Of a stretch of 64,000 nucleotides of DNA, positions 34,118 through 42,150 are shown one piece after another. The notes under the pieces were generated by a model that saw only the letters and a list, made by a program, of their open reading frames with translations, made no database searches and was not told the origin of the DNA. This stretch comes from Acidimicrobiales bacterium (GTDB lineage Bacteria; Actinomycetota; Acidimicrobiia; Acidimicrobiales; SHLQ01): positions 159,726-223,725 of the forward strand of contig JAHDCX010000002.1 in NCBI GenBank assembly GCA_020629635.1, in the 5' to 3' direction. The number at the start of each line of letters is the position of its first letter. Within the stretch, counting starts at the first letter, position 1. The translations under genes were made by a program, and so were the position numbers.

Positions 34118-35221
34118 ATGGCCGAACCGCTGAAGAACCACTTCGATGCCGCCTGTGTCGCCTTGGTCGCGGACGCGATCGACTCTGCGGGGAGCAAGTG
34201 GGGCCGCACGAGCTTCGAGGCGGCGGTCACCGCGCAGCTCGATCAGCTCGAGCTGAAGGATCGGGTCAACCTGATTGCCGACGAACTGTTCGCCGCGCTC
34301 GGTCGACCCTTCCCCGACGCGATCGCCACCGTGGTGCCTGCTTCGGGGCACGAGGGCATCGACGGGTTCACTGCGTGGCCGCTGTGTTCGGTCGTCGAGC
34401 GGCACGGCGTCGACCATCCGACCGAGTCACTCGATGCGATGGCGGTGCTCACCACCCGTTTCAGCTGTGAGTTCGCCATTCGACCGTTCCTCGAACATCA
34501 CTTCGACGAGACGATCGCGCGCTGCCAGATATGGACGCACGACGCGGATCCGACCGTTCGGCGGCTGCCGTCCGAAGGCACTCGGCCCTATCTGCCGTGG
34601 GGCCCCAAGGTCGCCCAGCTCCTCGACGATCCCGAGGTCGGCATCGGCCTGCTTCACGAGCTGCGCCACGATCCCGACGAGGTGGTGCGCCGGTCGGTCG
34701 CCAACCACCTCAACGACGTCTCTCGGGATCATCCAGAGCGCGTGGTGGAGATCGCCACAGCGTGGATGGCCGAGCCCGACATCGACGAGGCGATGGTGCG
34801 CCATGCCCTTCGTTCGCTCATCAAGAAGGGCCATCCGGGTGCGATGACCGCGCTCGGGTTTGCGACCGAAGCCGAAGTGGAGGTCGCGTCGTTCGAGGTC
34901 GCGCCGACGTCGATCCGGCTCGGCGACGCCATCGAGCTGGCGGCGACGGTCACGTCGACCGCTGCCGCCACACGACGCTTCGTTGTCGACTTTGTGATCC
35001 ACCACGTGCGCGGCGACGGGTCGACGACGTCGAAGGTCTTCAAGTGGACGACTGCCGAGCTCGCGCCGGGCGAGAGTGCCGCGATCACGAAGAAGCGGAC
35101 GATCGCCACGGCGTCGATCCGCCGGTACTTCGCGGGCGAGCACCGGGTCGACCTTCAGGTGGCTGGCACGGTCGTGGCGTCGGCTGCGTTCACCCTCGAG
35201 AACTCCTCGGACGACGAGTAG
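34118..35221 (+). CDS. AlkC-like DNA alkylation repair protein
   Basis: A 367-aa protein with alpha-helical HEAT-like repeats (about 1-255), the fold of the AlkC/AlkD DNA glycosylases that remove N3-/N7-alkyl purines without base flipping. The segment TVRRLPSEGTRPYLPWGPK is typical of AlkC. EVVRRSVANHLNDVSRDHPERV is a canonical HEAT unit. The C-terminal 100 residues (EVASFEVAPTSIRLGDAIEL onward) form an Ig-like beta domain, also seen in AlkC proteins and used to contact DNA. It is coupled to the LLM gene upstream. Confidence 0.85.
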   Translation: MAEPLKNHFDAACVALVADAIDSAGSKWGRTSFEAAVTAQLDQLELKDRVNLIADELFAALGRPFPDAIATVVPASGHEGIDGFTAWPLCSVVERHGVDHPTESLDAMAVLTTRFSCEFAIRPFLEHHFDETIARCQIWTHDADPTVRRLPSEGTRPYLPWGPKVAQLLDDPEVGIGLLHELRHDPDEVVRRSVANHLNDVSRDHPERVVEIATAWMAEPDIDEAMVRHALRSLIKKGHPGAMTALGFATEAEVEVASFEVAPTSIRLGDAIELAATVTSTAAATRRFVVDFVIHHVRGDGSTTSKVFKWTTAELAPGESAAITKKRTIATASIRRYFAGEHRVDLQVAGTVVASAAFTLENSSDDE

Positions 35222-35233
35222 CTCGGGTCGGGC

Positions 35234-35794
35234 TCAGTCGCCTTCGTCGAGCATCTTGAGCGCGAGTTCGGTTCCGGCGAGATCGCCCCGGTGGATCTCG
35301 GCAGCCCACTCGGCGACGGCGGCCTGACGACGCTGCGATCGGTCGGCGCCGAGCGTCGCCGATTCGTTCTCGAGATCCTCGAGCGCGGCGAGCGTCTGCT
35401 CCCGGTGATCCTCCAAGAACCCGCGGAGGACCGCCGGGTCGGTGTCGTGGGCGAGGAAGAGGCGAAGCATCGTGTGGTGCTTGAGGGCGAGCGGTTTGGG
35501 CGGGTGCTTGGCCGACCACACCCCGAGCGCTTCTCGACCGGCGTCGGTGATCGAGTAGAGCACCTTGTCGGGCTTGCCCATCTGGGGCACGTCTCGACTC
35601 GTCGTGTAGCCGGCGGCTTCGAGCGATCGGAGCTCTCGGTACACCTGGCTGTGTGCCGGGGTCGTGTACCAATGCCCGACGGTGCGCCGAGTCCACTGGC
35701 GAAGGTCGTAGCCCGAGACCTCGGCACCGAAGGCGAGCACGCCGAGCAGGGCCATCGCCGTGGGGGTCTCGGCGGCGCGCTTGACATCGTCCAT
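35234..35794 (-). CDS. PadR-family transcriptional regulator
   Basis: A 186-aa PadR-type repressor: an N-terminal winged helix (AMALLGVLAFGAEVSGYDLRQWT, HSQVYRELRSLEAAGYTTSR) followed by a C-terminal dimerisation helix region (LRLFLAHDTDPAVLRGFLEDH and onward). PadR proteins respond to phenolics or other small molecules. An in-frame ATG at 35806 is an alternative start. It is divergent from the small gene at 35871, with an inverted repeat between them. Confidence 0.9.
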   Translation of the reverse strand: MDDVKRAAETPTAMALLGVLAFGAEVSGYDLRQWTRRTVGHWYTTPAHSQVYRELRSLEAAGYTTSRDVPQMGKPDKVLYSITDAGREALGVWSAKHPPKPLALKHHTMLRLFLAHDTDPAVLRGFLEDHREQTLAALEDLENESATLGADRSQRRQAAVAEWAAEIHRGDLAGTELALKMLDEGD

Positions 35795-35817
35795 GTGGTC
35801 GATCATAGTCACTTTCG

Positions 35818-35842
35818 GCATATGAGCAATAGTCATATATGC
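35818..35842. promoter_or_regulatory. Candidate PadR operator
   Basis: GCATATGA and TCATATATGC form an inverted repeat (2-bp insertion in one arm) around GCAATAG, in a markedly AT-rich patch between the divergent genes at 35794 and 35871. A second ATAGTCA lies just left of it (35805-35811). Position and symmetry fit an autoregulatory PadR site. Confidence 0.55.
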
Positions 35843-35870
35843 GAGATACTTAGAATGAAGGAGAGTGCAG

Positions 35871-36185
35871 ATGATGGCGACCAAAGACGACCGCGTGAAG
35901 ATGTTCAACCCGAACACCGGACGGCAGGACGGCACGATCGCCCGGGACATGTTCGAGCCCGTCCGCAATGCGATTCTTCGCGCGCTTCAGGAGCTCGAGT
36001 CGGTGCCCTTCTCGGAGCTGTCGACCGAAGTCGAGCGTCGTACACCCGCCGAGATGTGGGAGGAGTCTTCGCTCGGCTGGTACACGACCACGGTCAAGCT
36101 GCACCTCGAGGCGACCGGCATGCTCGAGCGCCACGGCTCCCCACAGCAGCTCACCCTCACCGACGAGGGCCGCGCAGCCCTCTGA
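35871..36185 (+). CDS. Small conserved protein (DUF6958-like)
   Basis: A 104-aa protein starting MATKDDRVKMFNPNTGRQDG after an MM pair, with a strong AAGGAG 7 nt upstream of the first ATG. The FNPN-G start, the helical EPVRNAILRALQELESVPFSELSTEVE and the HTH-like C-terminal half (TTTVKLHLEATGMLERHG) match, from memory, a DUF6958-type family of unknown function. It is probably controlled by the divergent PadR gene. Confidence 0.7.
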   Translation: MMATKDDRVKMFNPNTGRQDGTIARDMFEPVRNAILRALQELESVPFSELSTEVERRTPAEMWEESSLGWYTTTVKLHLEATGMLERHGSPQQLTLTDEGRAAL

Positions 36186-36257
36186 ACTGAACGCGCCGCC
36201 GTCTCAACGCGCCGCCTCTGACCGACCGACCACGGAGCCATCGGCGAGACTGAGTGG

Positions 36258-37178
36258 ATGGAACGCCTCGGTCTCGACGATCTGCGCCGCATGCAGGAGC
36301 TGTCGCGGCGGATCACCGCGATCGACCCGGCGATGCTCAATGCTGACTCGACGGTGGGCGAGCTCGCCTGGGTGTGGTCGAAGGATGTCGTCACGCTGGG
36401 CGACACCTGGCGGCATCGCATCTGGACAGCCGGCAGCGATGTGGTCGCGTTCGGGTGGGCTCGGCTTCCGTATCGCGTGCCGCTGTCAGATGGCAGGTTC
36501 CGGGAGAGCAAGGAGGCGATGCTCAGCCTTCAGGTGCACCCCGATCACGTCGAGCGCTTCGCCGATGTTCTCGACTGGTATGACGACGTGGCATCCGGTC
36601 ACGACCGGTTGCTGATTCTCCAGACCGGCGGGGTGGAGCCCCACGACGTTGCGCTCGACCGTGGCTACGAGTCGATTGACGATGACGACTGGATCCGGTT
36701 CAATGCGCGCCCGCTCGACGAGATCGAGGAGCCGTCATTGCCTGAGGGCTTCCGCTTTGTCGACGCCGCCGGGGTTTCGCTTGCGGCGGCGATCGCCGTG
36801 CATCGGGCGTCGTGGCGAGGATGGCCGTTCCCCGAGTCCGACTTCGCCCGGGTGCAATCGACCTGGCCGTACCGGCTCGACCTGCACGTCTTCGTCGAAG
36901 CTCCCGATGGCGAGCTCGCGAGTTCGGCCACGATCTGGTTCGACGACGCCACCAAGACCGCCGAGTTCGAGCCGGTCGGCACGCATCCCGACCACCGGCG
37001 CAAGGGCCTCGGTCGGGCCCTCCAACTTCATGGCATGCACCAGGCGAAGGCCGCTGGCGCCGAGACGATGCTGGTCGCCTGTCAAGGATCCGACGCCAAC
37101 GGCGCCGCCCGCGACCTGTACGAAAGCGTGGGCTTTCGCGAGATCAGTCGCGACCTGACCTTCTTTGCAACCGCCTGA
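36258..37178 (+). CDS. GNAT-family N-acetyltransferase
   Basis: A 306-aa protein with two GNAT-like halves. The second half has the acetyl-CoA-binding signature in EPVGTHPDHRRKGLGRALQLHGM and the C-terminal YESVGFREIS. The first half (about 1-150) is a degenerate GNAT domain. The acceptor substrate is unknown. The triple-hairpin repeat starts 7 bp after its stop. Confidence 0.85.
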   Translation: MERLGLDDLRRMQELSRRITAIDPAMLNADSTVGELAWVWSKDVVTLGDTWRHRIWTAGSDVVAFGWARLPYRVPLSDGRFRESKEAMLSLQVHPDHVERFADVLDWYDDVASGHDRLLILQTGGVEPHDVALDRGYESIDDDDWIRFNARPLDEIEEPSLPEGFRFVDAAGVSLAAAIAVHRASWRGWPFPESDFARVQSTWPYRLDLHVFVEAPDGELASSATIWFDDATKTAEFEPVGTHPDHRRKGLGRALQLHGMHQAKAAGAETMLVACQGSDANGAARDLYESVGFREISRDLTFFATA

Positions 37179-37184
37179 CGAACC

Positions 37185-37276
37185 GAGTCCCGCGGGACTC
37201 GTGCGTCGGCGACCTGGCACCGCGGTGCCAACCGGTGCTGTCACACCGCATCGCTACTCTGTCGATACCGACAGAG
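37185..37276. repeat. Triple-palindrome repeat, copy A
   Basis: Three palindromes follow each other: GAGTCCCGCGGGACTC (37185-37200), TGGCACCGCGGTGCCA (37215-37230), and CTCTGTCG-ATAC-CGACAGAG (37257-37276). Copy B at 40822-40919 has the same three in inverted order, with the middle one and the linking CATCGCTACTCTG conserved. The purpose is unknown. Confidence 0.8.
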
Positions 37277-37319
37277 CCGCCCGGTCTCGGCGGGGTGTCG
37301 TAATCGGTACCCTCGACTC

Positions 37320-37688
37320 ATGGCGTTGTTCGAGTCGATTGCGGATCGACAGATCAGGAAGGCCCGCGACGAAGGGCTCTTCGATGGGCTCGAGGGCACG
37401 GGCAAGCCGATTCGTGACCTCGATCGGCGGCGCAAGCCGGGGTGGTTCGCCGACCGGCTCGTCAAGGACGAGCGCAGCCGAGCGAAAGCCGCCGATCTCG
37501 AACAGCGCATTCGGGCGGCGATGCCATCGTTGTGGCGCGAGCCGAACGAGCAACGAGTGCGTGCTCGGGTCGAGGAGCTCAATCAAGAGATCGCCGATTA
37601 CAACCGGGTGACCTCACTCGAGCCACGGGCGGCGCTCCAGTCGGATGATGTGGTGGCCGAATGGCGAACGCTCGACCGCTACCGCTGA
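37320..37688 (+). CDS. DUF1992 (DnaJ homologue C28 conserved domain) protein
   Basis: A 122-aa protein that is almost entirely the DUF1992 domain: FESIADRQIRKARDEGLFDGLEGTGKPI at the start, then a coiled helical region (EQRVRARVEELNQEIADYNRV). The family is shared with eukaryotic DNAJC28 but lacks a J domain, and its function is unknown. TACCCT at 37308-37313 sits 6 nt before the ATG. It overlaps the convergent MFS gene by 10 bp. Confidence 0.88.
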   Translation: MALFESIADRQIRKARDEGLFDGLEGTGKPIRDLDRRRKPGWFADRLVKDERSRAKAADLEQRIRAAMPSLWREPNEQRVRARVEELNQEIADYNRVTSLEPRAALQSDDVVAEWRTLDRYR

Positions 37689-38902
37689 GCGGGGGTCGCG
37701 TCATCGTGGCGTAGCGAGATCGCCATCGGGATCAGCGCAACGAACTGCATTGCGCCCGCGACCAAGAAGGCCAGGCGGATGTCGGACTCGGCGACGAACC
37801 CGCCGAGCAGCGCGCCGATGACGAATGCGGTGCGAGTGATCGTGCGAGACGCGATCGCCGTCCGGCCGAGCACCTCGTTCGGCGCGAAGCGCTGTATGTA
37901 GCCGCGGCCCAACGCCAACATGATGCCGCCCACCAGTCCGCCGATCGCCCACAGTGCGATGACGACGATCAGGCTCGGCGCAAGCCAGAGGCCGATGAGC
38001 GAGGATGCGTTCACGACGCCGGAGGCCAGCATCACGCTCGGCCGGCCGCGCCGCTCGGCGAGTCGGGGAGCGATCGACGAGCCCACGACACCGCCGACCG
38101 CTGCGGCGGTGAGCGCGACGCCGAAGCCGAGCTCCGAGCTGTCGTGCTCGTCGATGATGAGCAGAACCAGCAAGCTGAACGCGGCCGACGCGCCGACATT
38201 GAAGATGGCCACAGCTGCGGTCCACGGCCGAAGCATCGGATGGCGAGCCAAGAACCGGAAGCCTTCGGGCATCTCGTCCACGACGGACCCGAACCCGCGT
38301 GGGGCTTCTCGCCGCGGGGCCGAGGGAAGCGCACGAAGCAGGACTGTCGACCCGGCGTAGCTGACGGCGTCGACGGCAAAAGGCACCCACGAGACCACGG
38401 AGAACAAGGCGGCGCCAAGCGGCGACCCGATGAGGTTGTTCGTCACGATCTCGCTGCTGCTGATCTGGCCGTTGGCGCGGTCGAGATCGTCCTGCTCGAC
38501 GATCGTCGGGACGGTGGCGACGGTCGCGGGATCGACGAGAATCTCGCCGGCCGTGATCACGAACGCGACGACGCAGACCATCCAGATCGACGCCAGGTCG
38601 CCGAGCACGGCGACGGCCAGTCCGAGCATCACGACGGCGCGCACGATCTGCGTGCTCACGATCAGCCGTCGGCGGTCGGCTCGATCGACGATCACCCCGC
38701 CGATCGGCCCCACCACCAGCCAGGGCAGAAACTGTGCTGCCGTGACGCCAGCAACCAACAACGCCGAGTCGGTCAGCGAGGCCGCCAGTAGCGGCAGGGC
38801 GGCCAGCCGGATGCCGTCACCCAGATTCGAGATCGCCGAGCCGATGAGCAGCGAACGAAAGACGCCCGTCAATCCGCCGTGATCGCCGCTCGCCGTTCCC
38901 AT
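37679..38902 (-). CDS. MFS transporter (MFS_3/enterobactin exporter-like)
   Basis: A 407-aa 12-helix major facilitator. FRSLLIGSAISNLGDGIRLAALPLLAA at the start and VGPIGGVIVDRADRRRLIV (the signature loop) place it with the MFS_3-type exporters related to macrolide and siderophore efflux proteins. GRTAIASRTITRTAFVIGALLGGF appears in the second half. It is second in a pair of MFS genes, 28 bp after the first. Confidence 0.87.
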   Translation of the reverse strand: MGTASGDHGGLTGVFRSLLIGSAISNLGDGIRLAALPLLAASLTDSALLVAGVTAAQFLPWLVVGPIGGVIVDRADRRRLIVSTQIVRAVVMLGLAVAVLGDLASIWMVCVVAFVITAGEILVDPATVATVPTIVEQDDLDRANGQISSSEIVTNNLIGSPLGAALFSVVSWVPFAVDAVSYAGSTVLLRALPSAPRREAPRGFGSVVDEMPEGFRFLARHPMLRPWTAAVAIFNVGASAAFSLLVLLIIDEHDSSELGFGVALTAAAVGGVVGSSIAPRLAERRGRPSVMLASGVVNASSLIGLWLAPSLIVVIALWAIGGLVGGIMLALGRGYIQRFAPNEVLGRTAIASRTITRTAFVIGALLGGFVAESDIRLAFLVAGAMQFVALIPMAISLRHDDATPAQR

Positions 38903-38930
38903 GCATCAAGCCTGCCAGATCGTCCGGCGA

Positions 38931-40139
38931 TCACTCGATGGCGTGTTCGGCATGGTCGACGCCGCGCAGGTCAGCGCGATCCCGGCCGAGCCCTCGGGCG
39001 GCTACCGCAGCGGCGGATGCCGCGACGGTGATGACGACGGCGACCCAGCGTCGGTCGCCGGTGACGTCGGACAAGACCGCGCTCAGGATGGGGCCGATCG
39101 CTCCTGCACACAGCAGTGCGCCGCCGTACACACCCATCGCCGCGCCGAGGATGTGGGTGTCGAAGAGCTCTGCGGCCTTGATGCCTTGGAGGGGGCTGAA
39201 GGCGCCGATGCCGACACCGGCCACGAGCGCGAACGACGCTGCGACCACGGTGCTGCCCGAGAATGCGAGCATCGGCCCGCTCGCCGCCATCGCCACGAAC
39301 GACAGGACGAGCGCGGTGTCGACGCCGACCGCTCGAACGACGGGCGAGATGGGCAATCGGCCGAGGAGCTGACATGCGCCCCGGACCGCGGCCATGACGG
39401 CCGCCGTCGCTGCGGACAGCCCGGCTGAGGTCATCATCGGCACCTGGTAGATCAGGATCGTCGACATGGCGATACCCGCCAAGGCGATTTCCGCCGCCAA
39501 TCGGCGCGGTTGTCCCCGGGCGATGGCGCTGCGCACCGAGGTTGCCAGTGGCGGCTTTTCGGTGGCGTGCGCCTCGGGTTGAGGCAATCGCCACGCCGAC
39601 AACCAGAAGGCAGTCAACAAGGTGACGGCCAGGAGTTGGACCGTCGTTCGCCATCCGAAGAGTCCCAGGTAGAGCTCGGCGAGCGGGAGGAACACCACGG
39701 AGGCGAAGGCTCCCCAGATCGTGACTTCGGCGATGGCTCGATCGGGCGCGGAGGGATTCAGTCGCACGGCTGCGGTCATGGTGATGTGGTAGAAGCCGAG
39801 CGAACCGTTCGCAGTCAGGGCCGTGGCTGCGGCGACCATGAAGACGATGCTGCTGTTCGTCATCGAGGCCACGAGCAGTCCGCCGGCGGTCGCGACGCCG
39901 CCGACAGCGAGCACGACTCGGCTTCCGAACCGATCGAGCAGATGGCCGCCGAACAGCGATCCCACGCCGATCCCGACGAGGCCGATCGAGAACGATGCCG
40001 CCACGAGCGACTCCGACCAGCCCGTGTCGGCCAGGATCGGGTCGAGCAGCACGCCAAACGCGTAATACCAGCCGCCGTAGGCGCAGATGGCAAGGAGGCC
40101 GAGCATCGTGAGCCCGGTTCGCGGCGAGTCCCTCAGCAT
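38931..40139 (-). CDS. MFS transporter (monocarboxylate/CynX-like)
   Basis: A 402-aa major facilitator with the pattern GGWYYAFGVLLDPILADTGWSESLVAASFSIG, typical of the oxalate/monocarboxylate-type MFS group, and GSLFGGHLLDRFGSRVVLAVGG as signature loop. The substrate is unknown. It is divergent from the XRE-cupin regulator across 64 bp that hold a CACTATAGTG palindrome overlapping its -10, so regulation by that protein is very likely. Confidence 0.87.
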   Translation of the reverse strand: MLRDSPRTGLTMLGLLAICAYGGWYYAFGVLLDPILADTGWSESLVAASFSIGLVGIGVGSLFGGHLLDRFGSRVVLAVGGVATAGGLLVASMTNSSIVFMVAAATALTANGSLGFYHITMTAAVRLNPSAPDRAIAEVTIWGAFASVVFLPLAELYLGLFGWRTTVQLLAVTLLTAFWLSAWRLPQPEAHATEKPPLATSVRSAIARGQPRRLAAEIALAGIAMSTILIYQVPMMTSAGLSAATAAVMAAVRGACQLLGRLPISPVVRAVGVDTALVLSFVAMAASGPMLAFSGSTVVAASFALVAGVGIGAFSPLQGIKAAELFDTHILGAAMGVYGGALLCAGAIGPILSAVLSDVTGDRRWVAVVITVAASAAAVAARGLGRDRADLRGVDHAEHAIE

Positions 40140-40167
40140 GGTGCTCGAACGAACAGATCCCGGACTT

Positions 40168-40197
40168 CACTATAGTGATGATACATCTTCTATAGTG
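40168..40197. promoter_or_regulatory. Divergent promoters with CTATAGTG operators
   Basis: CACTATAGTG (40168-40177) is a perfect 10-bp palindrome. A second CTATAGTG lies at 40190-40197, centred about two helical turns away. Each copy includes a TATAGT -10 hexamer: one serves the MFS gene on the minus strand and the other the XRE-cupin gene, 7 nt before its ATG. A repressor bound here would block both promoters. Confidence 0.7.
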
Positions 40198-40203
40198 TAC
40201 TGC

Positions 40204-40770
40204 ATGGATCTCGAGGATCTCGGGCGACGAGTTCGTCGTCGACGCCAGGAACGCGGCCTTTCGGTCGAACGGCTCGGTGCGCTCTCGGACGTCAGCGCAG
40301 GCATGATCTCGTCGATCGAACGCGGACAAAAGGCGCCGACGGTTATTCTGCTCGACCGGATCGCCGTGGGCCTTGGCACGACGCTCGCAGCGCTTCTCGA
40401 ACCGCCGGAGCCACCTCGGGCCATCCATCGCAGAGCCGAGGATCAGGACATCGTGATCGAGGACGGTTGGCGTCGAACGATCCTCAGCCCCGTCGTTCCG
40501 AGCGTGAACTTCGAGTGGATCGAGACCGTGCTTCCGCCCGGGATCGACGCCGGGGAGTACCCCGCATACGCGGCAGGCTCACACGAGTACATCGTGGTCG
40601 TCGAAGGGCAGCTCACGCTGACGCTCGACGACGCCGTGTACGAGCTCGACGCCGGCGACTCGCTGTACTTCGCCGCCGACGTCACCCATCACTACGCCAA
40701 CCGCGGAACGGTCGACTGTCGCTACTACGTGGCCGCAATCATCGCCCGTCCCCGATCGAGGAAAGCCTGA
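40204..40770 (+). CDS. XRE-cupin transcriptional regulator
   Basis: A 188-aa regulator: an N-terminal XRE HTH (LGRRVRRRRQERGLSVERLGALSDVSAGMISSIERGQKAPT) and a C-terminal cupin (GSHEYIVVVEGQLTLTLDDAVYELDAGDSLYFAADVTHHYANRG). This architecture (PuuR/SutR-like) binds a small molecule in the cupin and usually controls an adjacent transporter or catabolic gene. The transcript appears leaderless. The likely target is the divergent MFS gene and the one behind it. Confidence 0.92.
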   Translation: MDLEDLGRRVRRRRQERGLSVERLGALSDVSAGMISSIERGQKAPTVILLDRIAVGLGTTLAALLEPPEPPRAIHRRAEDQDIVIEDGWRRTILSPVVPSVNFEWIETVLPPGIDAGEYPAYAAGSHEYIVVVEGQLTLTLDDAVYELDAGDSLYFAADVTHHYANRGTVDCRYYVAAIIARPRSRKA

Positions 40771-40821
40771 CCGCCACGCCGTGAGGCGGCCGTTGTCAGC
40801 CAGGCCTGGCCGTCCGGTGCG

Positions 40822-40919
40822 CTCTGCCGGAACCGGCAGAGTAGCGATGGAGTCTGACACCATCGCTGGTGGTTGGCACCGCGGTGCCAAGGTTGTTCGG
40901 AACCGCAGTTCCCGCGGGA
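40822..40919. repeat. Triple-palindrome repeat, copy B
   Basis: CTCTGCCGG-AA-CCGGCAGAG (40822-40841), TTGGCACCGCGGTGCCAA (40873-40890) and TCCCGCGGGA (40910-40919) repeat, in inverted order, the three palindromes of copy A at 37185-37276. A smaller GATGG/CCATC hairpin lies between the first two. The copy ends 23 bp before the left att repeat of the integrated element. Confidence 0.8.
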
Positions 40920-40942
40920 CCAGCCGGTCGTTGGTTCACAGG

Positions 40943-40988
40943 GAGCGGGTGACGAGAATTGAACTCGCGTGCTCAGCTTGGGAAGCTG
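40943..40988. repeat. attL: distal tRNA-Gly fragment
   Basis: A 46-bp sequence matching the tRNA-Gly gene from its 3' end through the anticodon loop, with two mismatches (at 40960 and 40971). The rest of the tRNA is missing, so it is not a working gene. It marks the end of the original chromosomal tRNA displaced by integration. Confidence 0.88.
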
Positions 40989-41105
40989 CCCGGCCGGGTC
41001 GGCGCGATCGGCCGCTGACCAGCCTTTTCCCTGGTAGGGAGCGGTTTTCGGGAGATGGCGGTCTCACCGTTGAATCCCGCTCGTGACCCCTGTTCCCCGA
41101 TGTTC

Positions 41106-41123
41106 TAGGCACGTTGTAGGCAC
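41106..41123. promoter_or_regulatory. Left arm-type integrase sites
   Basis: Two TAGGCAC heptamers (41106-41112 and 41117-41123) in direct orientation, 11 bp apart, one helical turn. The same doublet in the same orientation occurs at 52727-52744 near the other end of the element. This is the pattern expected for the N-terminal arm-binding domain of a lambda-type integrase. Confidence 0.6.
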
Positions 41124-41145
41124 GAAACGCTGCTAAACCTGTGGG

Positions 41146-41884
41146 GTGGCAGCAAAAAGTTCTGAGGCGATTATTGCGCTGATTGCGCGTTATGTCGATG
41201 AACATGATGGCGAGGTCCCAGGGCGCCATAGGTTCGAGGCCTGGTCGGGAGTCAAGCGTTCGGAGTGGATTGGGCGCCACTGGACGGCCTGGGGAGAGGC
41301 GCTCAGGGCCGCTGGCTTCGAAGCGAACTCACTTCAGGGGGCGATACCCGACGATGATGTGTTGAGGGAGTTGGCCCTCCTGACCCAGCGACTGGGAAAG
41401 TTCCCCACCGACGCTGAACGTCGGATCGAGAAACGAACGAATCCCGCCTTTCCCAGCCACAGCCGAATTCAGGCGCTCGGCCGCACGGCGGAGCAGATGC
41501 GCCGGCTCAACGAAGTACTGCCGTCGGGACACCAAGTTCGCAGATGTCGCAAGGATTCTTGAGGGGACTGAGGACCGCTCGAAGCCGATCTCGGAGAAGG
41601 TCGACGCAGATGAGCCCGAAGCAGACGTCGGGTTCGTATACCTCATGAAGTCGGGCAGGTTCTACAAGATTGGTCGAAGCAACGACTCAGGCCGGAGGCG
41701 CTACGAGATCGGGACAAAGACACCAGAGCCAGTCGAGCTGATTCATGAACTCAGGACCGATGATCCGGTTGGTATCGAACGGTATTGGCACGAAAGATTT
41801 GCCGAGAAGCGCACCAACGGTGAGTGGTTCACGCTGACAAGAAGAGATGTTCATGCCTTCACGAGTCGTGGCGATTCGATGTAG
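41146..41884 (+). pseudogene. GIY-YIG (T5orf172/MUG113-like) nuclease gene, frameshifted
   Basis: The N-terminal frame (41146-41562) encodes homing-endonuclease-associated repeats such as PGRHRFEAWSGVKRSEWIG. The continuation lies in another frame (from about 41535 to 41884), FADVARILEGTEDRSKP, then VGFVYLMKSGRFYKIGRSND and EKRTNGEWFTLTRRDVHAF, the GIY-YIG-like core with its Tyr, Arg and Glu. Joining the frames near 41530 gives one protein of about 245 aa. Either the gene is broken by a single indel or the read has an error. It lies at the left end of the element. Confidence 0.7.
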
Positions 41885-42024
41885 CTCGGGACGCTTCGGC
41901 GTTCAGTCTGAACATGGTTGGCGAGACCTGCGTCGAGAAGGCTCTGAGGACGCGACCGTCCGACGATCGAACGCGGCGAGTCGCCGGCCTACCCGCTGGG
42001 CCCGGTTGAAACACAGAGAGAATC

Positions 42025-42094
42025 GGGTCAAGGGGCCGCCAGCGGCGGAGGTGAGGACACGGAGCGAAGCGGAGTCCCGCAGCCGACCCTTGAC
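42025..42094. other. Nested inverted-repeat region behind the relaxase gene
   Basis: GTCAAGGG (42027-42034) pairs with CCCTTGAC (42087-42094). The 52-nt interior holds smaller GC hairpins (CCGCC-AG-CGGCGG and a GGAGCGAAGCGGAG stretch). The 266-bp gap between the GIY-YIG gene and the relaxase stop contains no convincing gene. It could be a terminator or part of a transfer origin. Confidence 0.4.
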
Positions 42095-42150
42095 GCCGGC
42101 CCTTCGACACAATCGATCCTGCTCCGCCCGGCGGGCGGAGCTTGGATGCC

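Noticed and set aside
40943-40988. A second tRNA-Gly gene
   Set aside because: Only the 3' part is present with two changes and no 5' half, so it cannot fold as a tRNA. It is the attachment-site repeat.
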